A DNA stretch of 5,042 bases from a bacterium. Its GTDB lineage: Bacteria > UBA8248. Made by a program: the position numbers and the translations under genes. The stretch is from contig JAQBZT010000215.1 in assembly GCA_027622355.1 (NCBI GenBank), forward strand, positions 1-5,042, written 5' to 3'. The first letter of the stretch is position 1. Each line of letters starts with the position of its first letter. Below, piece by piece: positions 1 to 5,042 of this stretch. Under the pieces are notes generated by a model. It made no database searches. It worked only from the letters and a program-made list of their open reading frames with translations, and was not told the DNA's origin.

Positions 1-874
1 GCCGGATTTTTTCCTGCAGTTCTTTCTTCGACTGGAACGTCTCGATCTCCTCGCCGACCTTGAACACCAGGTCCATGTTCTTCTTGTGGTTGGTGAGAAA
101 AAAGGCGCCCCCGCCGATGAACGACATCGTTTTGTCGTCGCAGGTCTCGATGTGGCCCCCGCCGCTCTGGATGTCGAGAACGATCTTGCTCGCCTTGATG
201 ATCTTGAGCTTCTCGTCCCCGTAGACGCCGCCGTCGGTGGCCCGCTCCCGGATCCAGGGGTCCCGGGCGCGGCGCCACTGCGGCCCCCAGATTTTGAAGT
301 CCACCCCCTCGTCCGTCAGGCCGGAGAAGAACACCTCGCGGAACCCGTAGTAGCTTCCGATAAAGGCCACGTCCGAGCGGTAGGGCGCCAGCTCCGCCTC
401 GGTGAATTCCTTCTCGTAGGTCGAGGGATCGTAGGCGTCCGAGGTGAAGGCCACGTTCCCGAAGCCGAAGAGGTCGAACTCGCGGAAGAAGTAGGTGTCC
501 ATTGTCAAGAAGAGATCGTAGGCGCCGATCTGATCGAAGGAGATCCCCGCTGCCGTCGAGCCGTAGGGGTTGTCGGGATAGAAGCAGACCGTCCGGCAGG
601 CGGATTTTCGGCGGATTTCCGCGATCGTCTCGGCCTGGATGTATCCGTCGCGGTAGACGAAAAGGAGGTCGAAGTTCTCAGTGATGCATTTTTCCGCGAG
701 GCGCCGGTTCATCCACCGGACCCAGGATTTCCGGAAATTGCTGTAGAAGAAGCTCTTCTTCCGGTAGAAGAAAACCTCGACCTCATGGCCGAGAGAGCGG
801 ATGCCGGTGTAAAAATCGTGCGACCCGGTGGCCGGGTAGAAGCCTTGGTGGGGGGTGGACAGAAGAATCTTCAT
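1..874 (-). CDS. CgeB-like glycosyltransferase, partial (C-terminus beyond the left edge)
   Basis: The minus strand is open from an ATG at 874 to the window edge, giving 291 codons with no stop, so the C-terminus is missing. I translated it directly. It starts MKILLSTPHQGFYPATGS, a typical GT-B first strand and glycine loop. It then has CFYPDNPYG (residues 97-105), DLFLTMD (120-126), VAFIGSYYGFRE (169-180), FKIWGPQW (193-200) and a C-terminal half with KIIKASKIVLDIQ (224-236) and a GGGAFFLTN stretch (254-262). This order (DNP, then a FIGS/GxR segment, then a WG segment, then a late nucleotide-sugar-binding half) is what I recall of the CgeB/glycosyl-transferase-group-1 family (DUF3880 plus Glyco_trans_1_2). 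Such enzymes are cytoplasmic and transfer sugars from nucleotide donors to surface or spore polysaccharides, proteins or metabolites. The acceptor is unknown here. An SD-like GGGAG lies 5 nt before the ATG. It is downstream of, and co-directional with, the radical SAM gene. The family call is fairly sure; specificity is not. Confidence 0.8.
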   Translation of the reverse strand, partial: MKILLSTPHQGFYPATGSHDFYTGIRSLGHEVEVFFYRKKSFFYSNFRKSWVRWMNRRLAEKCITENFDLLFVYRDGYIQAETIAEIRRKSACRTVCFYPDNPYGSTAAGISFDQIGAYDLFLTMDTYFFREFDLFGFGNVAFTSDAYDPSTYEKEFTEAELAPYRSDVAFIGSYYGFREVFFSGLTDEGVDFKIWGPQWRRARDPWIRERATDGGVYGDEKLKIIKASKIVLDIQSGGGHIETCDDKTMSFIGGGAFFLTNHKKNMDLVFKVGEEIETFQSKKELQEKIR

Positions 875-1060
875 GCTCTCTCCCGGCACCGGAATGGCGC
901 AGGCGCAGTTTGGGGGACTTTTCCGGCTCTTGTCCATCCCATTTTGGATGCCTCGAGGCGCCACCGCCGGCCCTCCGGGACCTTCCGCATTCTTGGATCA
1001 GGGCATTTTTGATTTTCGGCGAAGGGCCATCATGCGTTCACGACGGCGGGACAGAAAAGG

Positions 1061-1084
1061 AAAAACGGCCCGGCGGGAAACCGG
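1061..1084 (-). terminator. Weak candidate intrinsic terminator after the radical SAM gene
   Basis: Read on the minus strand just after the TGA at 1090-1092, a CCGG/CCGG stem (1081-1084 with 1070-1073, 7-nt loop) is followed by GCCG and then five T (1065-1061), with a second T run a little further on. A competing longer pairing uses CCCGG at 1096-1100 with 1069-1073. Stems are only 4-5 bp and the T run is not immediate, so this is a weak call. The rest of the 215-bp gap (875-1089) contains no convincing gene, and I found no good minus-strand promoter for the glycosyltransferase. Confidence 0.25.
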
Positions 1085-1089
1085 AGCGG

Positions 1090-2589
1090 TCAAGCCCGGG
1101 TTTTTTCCGGTTGCGGCAACGTGTGGCCGAACCTCCGCCGGAGCTTGAAGGCGACCCGCTTCAGGCTTCCGGCGAGACCGTAGGTCTCCAAATACCGGAC
1201 GGGCTCTCCCAGAAAGCGCAGCCGCCGCCGAAGCACCAGGGTGACGGGGAAGGTCTCGAAAAGCCACCACAGGAAATCGGCCCAGGGGCCCGAGCGGCCG
1301 CAGAGGATCTCGAGAATGGTCTGGTATTTGATGATGTCCTCTTTCGAGATCGTGGGCATGTCCAGAACGGAGTTGGCGTAGTAATTCTCCGGCATCTCGT
1401 TGCCGGGATCCAGAAAGCCTTCCCGCTCGCACAGCTCGCGCAGCTTGGTTCCGACCAGGGGGTAGAAAATGCTGAACTGCGCCGTGTCGGGCTTGACGCG
1501 CTTCATGAGCTCCCGCGTTGTGATCATCCGGTCGCGGTTGTCGTAGGGCAAGCCCACCATGTTGAAGGCGTGCGTCCGGATGCCGTGCTTTCGGGCCATC
1601 CGGAAGGAATCGATGATGGTCTTTTCCTCCATTTTCCGGTTGAGCACCTTCATGCGGAACTGCTCGTCGCCGCTCTCGACGCCGATCGACATGCTATAAG
1701 CCCCGGCCCGCGCGATGGCGGCCAGCTTGTCTTCCTTCACCATCTCGGGCCGCTCCATGAAGAGGAAGGGCTTCTTCACCCGCTCGGAGAACAGGTCCGC
1801 GAGCCTCTCCAGGCGGGGGAGCTGGGTGAGGAAGATTTCATCCACCCAGTTGATCATGTCGAGGCCGTTCTTCTCCTCGAAATCCTTCACCTCGCGCATC
1901 ATCCGCTCGGGGCTTTTTTCGCGGCGCCAGGTGCCCTTTCCCTTGTACATGTCCATCACGTGCGGGCTGCTGCAGTAGGTGCACTGGTAGGGACAGCCGC
2001 GGCTTCCCTCGAACTGGCCCACGATGCGGGTGCCCGGCCTCACGTTCACGAGGAAATTTTTCGTGTAGTGCTCGATGGAGAAAATGTTCCAGTCGGGGAT
2101 GGGCGCCTCGTCGAGGTCCGTGATGAGCTCGCGCATCTCGTTGCGCACTTCCATGCCCAGCATGTTGCGCGACCAGACGTTGGGGATCGACGAGGCGTCG
2201 CCGCCGCCTCCCAGGGCATCGAGCAGCTCGACGAGGGCGCCCTCGCTCTCCCCGCGGACCACATAGTCGCAGTGCGCCAGACAGCCTTCGGCGTCCACGG
2301 TGGGATGGTGCCCGCCCACGATCCGGGGCAGGCTCTTGATGCAATCCATCCGCAGAAGATCGCGCGCCAGCGCCCACTCGTTGCTCAGGACGCTGAAGCC
2401 CACCGCATCCGGCTCGAACGCCTCCACCATCGCCCGGAAGGCGGGTGCGATGTCCGGGCCGCGCATCATCGTAGAATCAAAAAGAGCGGTTTCGACCCCC
2501 TTTTCCTTCAGCACGGCGGACAGGACGGAAATGCCCAGCCGGGGCGCGTAAACGCGCTGGACATTGGGGTACACAAAAAGGAACCGCAC
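1090..2589 (-). CDS. B12-binding-domain radical SAM enzyme, function unassigned
   Basis: This is a 499-aa protein. Residues 1-140 form a Rossmann-like cobalamin-binding-type domain: MRFLFVYPN strand, GISVLSAVLKEKG helix, DAVGFSVLSNE (61-71), IVGGHHPTVD (90-99) and YVVRGESEGALVEL (109-122). The canonical DxHxxG histidine loop is not seen, so any cobalamin would probably be bound without a protein lower ligand, as in many enzymes of this class. The radical SAM core follows with CPYQCTYC (Cys199, Cys203, Cys206 for the 4Fe-4S cluster), SIGVESGDE (301-309) and NMVGLPYD (343-350). The C-terminal part (about 430-490) is rich in aromatic and basic residues and may contact membrane or substrate. Family members do methylation, cyclisation or rearrangement in hopanoid, bacteriochlorophyll, antibiotic and lipid pathways. 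Nothing here selects one. The GTG start is chosen because AGGAG sits 8 nt upstream. A small ORF precedes it by 38 nt and a glycosyltransferase follows. Confidence 0.9.
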   Translation of the reverse strand: MRFLFVYPNVQRVYAPRLGISVLSAVLKEKGVETALFDSTMMRGPDIAPAFRAMVEAFEPDAVGFSVLSNEWALARDLLRMDCIKSLPRIVGGHHPTVDAEGCLAHCDYVVRGESEGALVELLDALGGGGDASSIPNVWSRNMLGMEVRNEMRELITDLDEAPIPDWNIFSIEHYTKNFLVNVRPGTRIVGQFEGSRGCPYQCTYCSSPHVMDMYKGKGTWRREKSPERMMREVKDFEEKNGLDMINWVDEIFLTQLPRLERLADLFSERVKKPFLFMERPEMVKEDKLAAIARAGAYSMSIGVESGDEQFRMKVLNRKMEEKTIIDSFRMARKHGIRTHAFNMVGLPYDNRDRMITTRELMKRVKPDTAQFSIFYPLVGTKLRELCEREGFLDPGNEMPENYYANSVLDMPTISKEDIIKYQTILEILCGRSGPWADFLWWLFETFPVTLVLRRRLRFLGEPVRYLETYGLAGSLKRVAFKLRRRFGHTLPQPEKTRA

Positions 2590-2595
2590 GTCCTG

Positions 2596-2603
2596 CTCTC
2601 CTT
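2596..2603 (-). promoter_or_regulatory. SD site fixing the GTG start of the radical SAM gene
   Basis: On the minus strand AAGGAGAG lies with its AGGAG core (2598-2602) 8 nt before the GTG at 2589. An ATG immediately upstream of the SD (around 2609) is out of frame with the gene. The spacing therefore supports GTG as the real start, with the hydrophobic first strand RFLFVYP directly after it, as expected for the N-terminal domain. Confidence 0.7.
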
Positions 2604-2627
2604 TTTCATTTGCCAGAGCCGCGCCTT

Positions 2628-2759
2628 TTATGCCCCGGATGACCGGAGCCGGCCGCCGCCTTCGCCCTCCGGGTCAGATACAAACCGGAATGGTGCGGCG
2701 ACTGCCGCCCGCTCTCGGGCTTCGCGCCATTGGCCCGCCACTGCGGCTGCCTTTCCCAT
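2628..2759 (-). CDS. Small ORF, 43 aa, upstream of the radical SAM gene (unrecognised)
   Basis: Starting at an ATG at 2759, this reads MGKAAAVAGQWREARERAAV and continues to a TAA at 2628-2630. A well placed GAGGAG (2766-2771) ends 6 nt before the ATG, which is the main reason to list it. The peptide has an Ala/Arg-rich, likely helical first half, then PFRFVSDP, then a Gly/Glu/Arg/Ser-rich tail (EGEGGGRLRSSGA). It has no Cys, no signal peptide and no transmembrane segment. It ends 38 nt before the GTG of the radical SAM gene, so the two would be co-transcribed. I do not recognise a family. It could be a small regulatory protein, a leader ORF, a peptide substrate, or a chance frame in GC-rich DNA. 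A longer version of the same frame reaches 3068 but has no coding character before this ATG. Confidence 0.35.
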   Translation of the reverse strand: MGKAAAVAGQWREARERAAVAAPFRFVSDPEGEGGGRLRSSGA

Positions 2760-2765
2760 CAAAAT

Positions 2766-2771
2766 CTCCTC
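2766..2771 (-). promoter_or_regulatory. SD site for the 43-aa small ORF
   Basis: GAGGAG on the minus strand is 6 nt upstream of the ATG at 2759, a near-optimal spacing. This is the strongest evidence that the small ORF is translated. Upstream of it, TTAGACT resembles a -10 element, but transcription from it would start inside the SD, so I do not call it as the promoter. Confidence 0.4.
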
Positions 2772-2815
2772 AAGTCTAACAGGAAACGCCACGCGGGGCA
2801 CCTTCTCCCTCTGAA

Positions 2816-2833
2816 GCCCCGGCCGGAAGGGGC
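2816..2833. repeat. Short GC-rich inverted repeat
   Basis: GCCCC (2816-2820) pairs with GGGGC (2829-2833) across an 8-nt spacer that begins within a self-complementary CCGGCCGG (2819-2826). It lies about 60 bp upstream of the small-ORF start on the minus strand, so it could be an operator or a hairpin in a leader RNA. There is no T run, so it is not a terminator. In DNA this GC-rich a 5-bp arm may be chance. Confidence 0.25.
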
Positions 2834-3027
2834 GCTCTCTACTTCCGGGCGCAATCCTCCCTTCTCTTCCGGGTTCATAGACCTTGCAGGTTTCCGCTTC
2901 CACATCGCCCATCGCCGGAGGCCGCAAGGGTGCGCCGGCGGGAAGGGCGAAGCCGCATGAGCGTGCCGCCTCCCTGGCGTGACAGGAGGCTCGCGCCGCG
3001 CGCACTGCCGGAACCAAAGAGCTGCCC

Positions 3028-3056
3028 TTGAGCGGCCCCCGGCCGCCTGTTAAGGT
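3028..3056 (+). promoter_or_regulatory. Weak sigma70-like promoter for the rightward genes
   Basis: TTGAGC (3028-3033, 4 of 6 to TTGACA) is separated by 17 bp from TAAGGT (3051-3056, 3 of 6 to TATAAT). Transcription would begin near 3063, about 30 nt before the first candidate ATG of the Gly-rich protein gene. Position and spacing fit; the -10 match is poor. The sequence is otherwise very GC-rich, which makes this AT-bearing pair stand out slightly. Confidence 0.3.
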
Positions 3057-3091
3057 GGGGGCCTGCACTCCCCTCTTCGCCGCCCGGAAGG

Positions 3092-3520
3092 ATGGCCGCT
3101 TTGCGCACCGGCCGCCGCTTTTTCATGGACATGACCTCCGCCGCGTGGCTGCTCGCGGGCGCGCTCGCCCTGCCGCTGCCCGCGGGGATGGGGGTGCGCA
3201 TGCTCTACCGCGCCGCCCTGGCAACTCCTCCGGCGATCGTCCTCACCCTTGCTGCCACGGCGCAAGACGCTGCGGCGCGGGGCTTCGGCGGGGGGCGCTC
3301 ATTCGGCTTCAGGGGTTCAAGGGGCCTTGGCGGCTTCTCGCGGCGCTCTTCCTTCGGCCGCCGCAGCGGCAACGCGCGCAGCTACGGCAGAGGAGGCTTC
3401 GGCCTGCCCTTCCTGATGGGGATGGGCCTCGGCGGGTTCGGCTTCGGGGGCTTCGGCGGCATCTTTATCTATCCGATTCTGCTGCTCTTTCTCCTGCGCA
3501 TCCTGCGCGGTCTTTTCTGA
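3092..3520 (+). CDS. Gly/Arg/Phe-rich membrane or secreted protein, unassigned
   Basis: From the first ATG this is 142 aa. It has hydrophobic segments at about 15-32 and 41-57, an Arg/Gly/Ser/Phe-rich stretch at 63-103 (ARGFGGGRSFGFRGSRG), a GF-repeat stretch at 104-123, and a C-terminal hydrophobic anchor IFIYPILLLFLLRIL at 124-138. Third codon positions are almost all G or C from about residue 11 onward, so the frame is coding. The start is uncertain. The ATG at 3092 has GGAAGG touching it, which is too close. GTG 3194 or ATG 3200, with a G-rich tract just upstream, would make residues 41-57 a normal signal peptide (TLAATA then QD). The GGGRSFG stretch after a signal peptide, followed by a glycine-rich hydrophobic segment, resembles the N-terminal part of bacterial Tim44-like proteins, but the Tim44 domain is absent. 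The DUF350 gene follows 31 bp downstream. Confidence 0.65.
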   Translation: MAALRTGRRFFMDMTSAAWLLAGALALPLPAGMGVRMLYRAALATPPAIVLTLAATAQDAAARGFGGGRSFGFRGSRGLGGFSRRSSFGRRSGNARSYGRGGFGLPFLMGMGLGGFGFGGFGGIFIYPILLLFLLRILRGLF

Positions 3521-3551
3521 TGTTTGCGCCCGTTTGATCGGAGGTTTCGAG

Positions 3552-3845
3552 ATGAAGACGAAATGGCTCACCTTGACCGTTGCCGCCGCCGCGATTTTCG
3601 TCCCGGCTGCCGCCTTCGCCCAGGAGGCGGGCGGCCCCCGCATCGGCGTGGGCACCGGCCTCATCCTCTCGATTGTCTACGGCCTCGTGGGGATATTGCT
3701 CCTCATGATCGGCTTCAAGATCTTCGAGTGGATCACGCCGTTTTCGGTGGACGATGAGCTCAAGAACCAGAACACCGCCGTCGGCCTCGCGGTGGGCGCC
3801 ATGTTCATCGCCATCGCCGTCATCATCGCCGCCGCGCTCAGCTAG
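3552..3845 (+). CDS. DUF350-family small membrane protein with signal peptide
   Basis: This 97-aa protein has a clear signal peptide: MKTKW, a hydrophobic run to about residue 20, and an AFA|QE cleavage site after residue 23. Two membrane helices follow, at about 37-57 (LILSIVYGLVGILLLMIG) and 77-96. They are joined by the short hydrophilic loop FEWITPFSVDDELKNQNTAV. The helix-FxxxTPFxxxxEL-x(2)-N-xA-helix pattern is what I recall for DUF350 (the YjfL-like family), whose function is unknown. GGAGG at 3540-3544, 7 nt upstream, selects the ATG at 3552 over an in-frame TTG at 3534. Many family members have four helices as a tandem duplication; this is a single two-helix unit. It sits between the Gly-rich protein gene and queE with short gaps, so all three are probably co-transcribed. 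A structural partnership with the upstream membrane protein is inference only. Confidence 0.8.
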   Translation: MKTKWLTLTVAAAAIFVPAAAFAQEAGGPRIGVGTGLILSIVYGLVGILLLMIGFKIFEWITPFSVDDELKNQNTAVGLAVGAMFIAIAVIIAAALS

Positions 3846-3867
3846 AAGGCCGCGCGCGGGGCGCGGG

Positions 3868-3876
3868 AGGAGGTGA
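3868..3876 (+). promoter_or_regulatory. Strong SD deciding the TTG start of queE
   Basis: AGGAGGTGA is a near-perfect match to the anti-SD. Its GGAGG core (3869-3873) is 9 nt before TTG 3883 but 18 nt before ATG 3892, so the TTG start, which adds three residues (MGL), is favoured. A 10-bp palindrome CCGCGCGCGG (3850-3859) lies just upstream in the 37-bp gap; its role is unknown. Confidence 0.65.
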
Positions 3877-3882
3877 GGGCGC

Positions 3883-4590
3883 TTGGGCCTCATGGCCGCG
3901 AAGACAGATCTTGCGCTCAAAATTCCGCTGGCGGACCCGCTCTTCTACTCCCTGCAGGGAGAGGGCGCGACGCTGGGGAGGCCCTCGGTCTTCGTGCGCC
4001 TGATGGGCTGCACCGTCGGCTGCGCCTGGTGCGACACGAAGTACAGCTGGGCGGGGCCCCCGGTGCTGGAACTTTCCCTGGAGGACATCCTCGCCTACTG
4101 CCGGGAGCGGCCGGGCGCTCAGGTCATCGTCACCGGCGGCGAGCCGCTGGAGAGCGAGTTTCTCCTCCCCCTCCTCGTTGCCCTGAAAGAAGCGGGCCTT
4201 CGCACCGAGATCGAGACCTCGGGCTACATTCCGCCGGCGGATGCGATCGCCCGCCTCGCCGATCAGTGGAACGTCTCGCCCAAACTCCAATCCGCGAATA
4301 TTCCGGAGAACAAACAGCCGGTGACCCTCGGCTGGCTCCATGAGGTGAAGGAGCCCTATCTCAAGTTCGTTCTGCACAAGGTGGAAGAGTTCGAAGAGGT
4401 GGAAAGCCTCCTCGAAAAATATGACCTCTCCGATTTCCCCAGGGAGCGCATCATCATCTCCCCCGGCGGGAAGAAGATGGAGCACATGGAAAAGCGCCTC
4501 CGCCCCCTCGCCGAGGAAGCTTTGCGGCGCGGCTACAGATTCACGCCGCGGCTCCATGTCCTGCTCTGGGGAGACAAGCGGGGGGTGTAG
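3883..4590 (+). CDS. queE: 7-carboxy-7-deazaguanine synthase QueE (radical SAM)
   Basis: QueE converts 6-carboxy-5,6,7,8-tetrahydropterin to 7-carboxy-7-deazaguanine, the ring-contraction step that commits the pathway to 7-deazaguanines. These become queuosine in tRNA, or deazapurines in DNA in some systems. It acts in the cytoplasm with SAM, a 4Fe-4S cluster and Mg. The 235-aa protein shows FYSLQGEG (21-28), FVRLMGCTVGCAWCDTKYSW (37-56) with cluster ligands Cys43, Cys47 and Cys50 followed by the family's DTxYSW, VIVTGGEPL (81-89), EIETSGY (109-115), NVSPKL (130-135), YLKFVL (159-164) and a LHVLLWGDKRGV end (224-235), which fits the family. The length is near the usual 210-240 aa. QueD, QueC and FolE are not in the window, so the substrate supply and next step are encoded elsewhere. 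It lies 37 bp after the DUF350 gene. The start is TTG by SD spacing; ATG 3892 is the alternative. Confidence 0.95.
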   Translation: MGLMAAKTDLALKIPLADPLFYSLQGEGATLGRPSVFVRLMGCTVGCAWCDTKYSWAGPPVLELSLEDILAYCRERPGAQVIVTGGEPLESEFLLPLLVALKEAGLRTEIETSGYIPPADAIARLADQWNVSPKLQSANIPENKQPVTLGWLHEVKEPYLKFVLHKVEEFEEVESLLEKYDLSDFPRERIIISPGGKKMEHMEKRLRPLAEEALRRGYRFTPRLHVLLWGDKRGV

Positions 4591-4661
4591 CCGCCTCATT
4601 TCAAGCGGATACCAAACATGAAAAGAGAAGAGTTGGGTCGTAAAATTCAAAGGAGGTGTTC
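4591..4661 (+). other. More AT-rich gap between queE and the rhodanese gene
   Basis: This 71-bp gap is clearly more AT-rich than the DNA to its left. It contains a strong SD, AAAGGAGGTG (4649-4658), whose GGAGG core is 5 nt before ATG 4662. A TAAAAT at 4641-4646 resembles a -10 box but would start transcription inside the SD and has no good -35. A CCGC/GCGG pair at its left end has no T run, so no terminator is called. Whether the rhodanese is co-transcribed with queE stays open. Confidence 0.5.
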
Positions 4662-5024
4662 ATGGGGGAACAATTAAAACACTTCTCGGACAAGCTCGAA
4701 AACGAAACGGACTCATGGGATCTGAAAGTGGCGCTTGGGGCGGGCGAAAAAATCGTGATTGTGGATGCTCGCGCGCGGGAACTCTTCGAAAGAGAACATA
4801 TCCCCGGTGCCATCAACATTCCCCATGCGGCGATGAACCCGGAAACGACGAAGGCGCTCGATAAAAATGCACTCATCGTGACCTATTGCGACGGCATTGG
4901 ATGCAATGCTTCCACCAAGGGCGCATTGAACATGGTTCGGCTTGGATTTCGTGTCAAAGAGTTAATGGGCGGCATCGAGTGGTGGAAGAGAGACGGCTAC
5001 GAGACGGAAGGAGAGCCCCGATGA
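4662..5024 (+). CDS. Single-domain rhodanese-like sulfurtransferase
   Basis: This is a 120-aa cytoplasmic protein with one rhodanese domain. It shows the CH2A-type segment IVIVDARARELFEREHIPGA (31-50), then INIPHAAM (51-58), LIVTYCDGIGC (71-81) with the probable catalytic Cys76, KGALNMVRLGFRVKEL (86-101) and the closing GGIEWWKRDGYETEG (103-117). Rhodaneses carry a persulfide on the catalytic Cys and pass sulfur to acceptors such as cyanide or cellular thiols. The loop after Cys76 reads DGIGCNAST: it has a second Cys at 81 and lacks the Arg of the common CxxGxR loop. I recall a rhodanese-like subgroup with YCxGxxCN, so this may be normal. The ATG at 4662 is preferred over an in-frame GTG at 4656, because GTG overlaps the SD. 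Codon use is less GC-biased than in queE. No signal peptide is seen. Sulfur acceptors are unknown. Confidence 0.88.
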   Translation: MGEQLKHFSDKLENETDSWDLKVALGAGEKIVIVDARARELFEREHIPGAINIPHAAMNPETTKALDKNALIVTYCDGIGCNASTKGALNMVRLGFRVKELMGGIEWWKRDGYETEGEPR

Positions 5025-5042
5025 GGTAACGGAAAGAAACAA

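Larger units (their letters stand above)
2760..3091. other. Divergent intergenic region without a convincing gene
   Basis: About 330 bp separate the minus-strand small ORF/radical SAM pair from the plus-strand membrane-protein gene. Frames open on both strands give Arg/Pro/Gly-rich translations with no family features and no suitable SD. I see no tRNA: one GGTTC near 2870 lacks a matching T-stem. The region holds a short inverted repeat at 2816-2833 and a weak rightward promoter at 3028-3056. It should carry promoters for both directions, but no clear leftward one was found. Confidence 0.6.

Noticed and set aside
86..1012. A 308-codon plus-strand frame
   Set aside because: It is antisense to the CgeB-like glycosyltransferase, whose motifs are unmistakable on the minus strand.
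910..2814. A 634-codon plus-strand open frame antisense to the radical SAM gene
   Set aside because: Its translation is His/Ala/Val/Gly-rich with no family motif and no SD. The opposite strand encodes a clear radical SAM protein, so the frame is a stop-free shadow typical of GC-rich genes.
2862..2890. GGTTC-containing segment as a tRNA T-arm
   Set aside because: The flanking bases do not form a T-stem, and no acceptor or anticodon stem is found.
2628..3068. A 146-codon minus-strand frame extending the small ORF upstream
   Set aside because: The first 103 codons look random (Ala/Arg/Gly/Pro), and the only good SD is at the internal ATG 2759.
4641..4646. TAAAAT as a -10 box for the rhodanese gene
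   Set aside because: The transcript would begin inside the SD and no -35 is present at the right distance.
3838..4650. A 270-codon minus-strand frame
   Set aside because: It is antisense to queE and has no recognisable domain.
4619..4678. A 19-codon ORF overlapping the rhodanese start, a possible leader peptide
   Set aside because: It has no SD, and its reading through the rhodanese SD looks incidental.

Overview
This is a GC-rich bacterial window with tightly packed genes, strong Shine-Dalgarno (SD) sites and mixed start codons (ATG, GTG, TTG). A cleavable signal peptide and a Gly/Arg-rich secreted or membrane protein fit a Gram-negative-type proteobacterium or a related environmental lineage, but no marker gene here fixes the taxon.

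Left half (1-2759), minus strand. Read in transcription order it holds a 43-codon small ORF with a good SD, then a 499-aa cobalamin-binding-type radical SAM enzyme with a GTG start, then, after a 215-bp gap, a CgeB-like glycosyltransferase that runs off the left edge. Cobalamin-type radical SAM proteins and CgeB-like glycosyltransferases are both common in cell-surface glycan or secondary-metabolite loci. The pair therefore suggests the end of such a cluster, but the substrate cannot be read from the sequence.

Middle (2760-3091). This is a divergent intergenic region of about 330 bp with no convincing gene. It has a short GC-rich inverted repeat and one weak sigma70-like promoter facing right.

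Right half (3092-5042), plus strand. Four genes lie in a probable operon or pair of operons: a Gly/Arg/Phe-rich membrane or secreted protein, a DUF350 small membrane protein with a signal peptide, QueE (7-carboxy-7-deazaguanine synthase, queuosine/7-deazaguanine pathway), and a single-domain rhodanese. The first three are 31-37 bp apart. The rhodanese follows a 71-bp, more AT-rich gap and has a less extreme base composition.

No mobile element, CRISPR array, tRNA or rRNA was seen. The long plus-strand reading frames over the left half are antisense shadows of the minus-strand genes. No clearly new system is demonstrated. The items most worth a second look are the small ORF ahead of the radical SAM enzyme and the Gly-rich protein/DUF350 pair.
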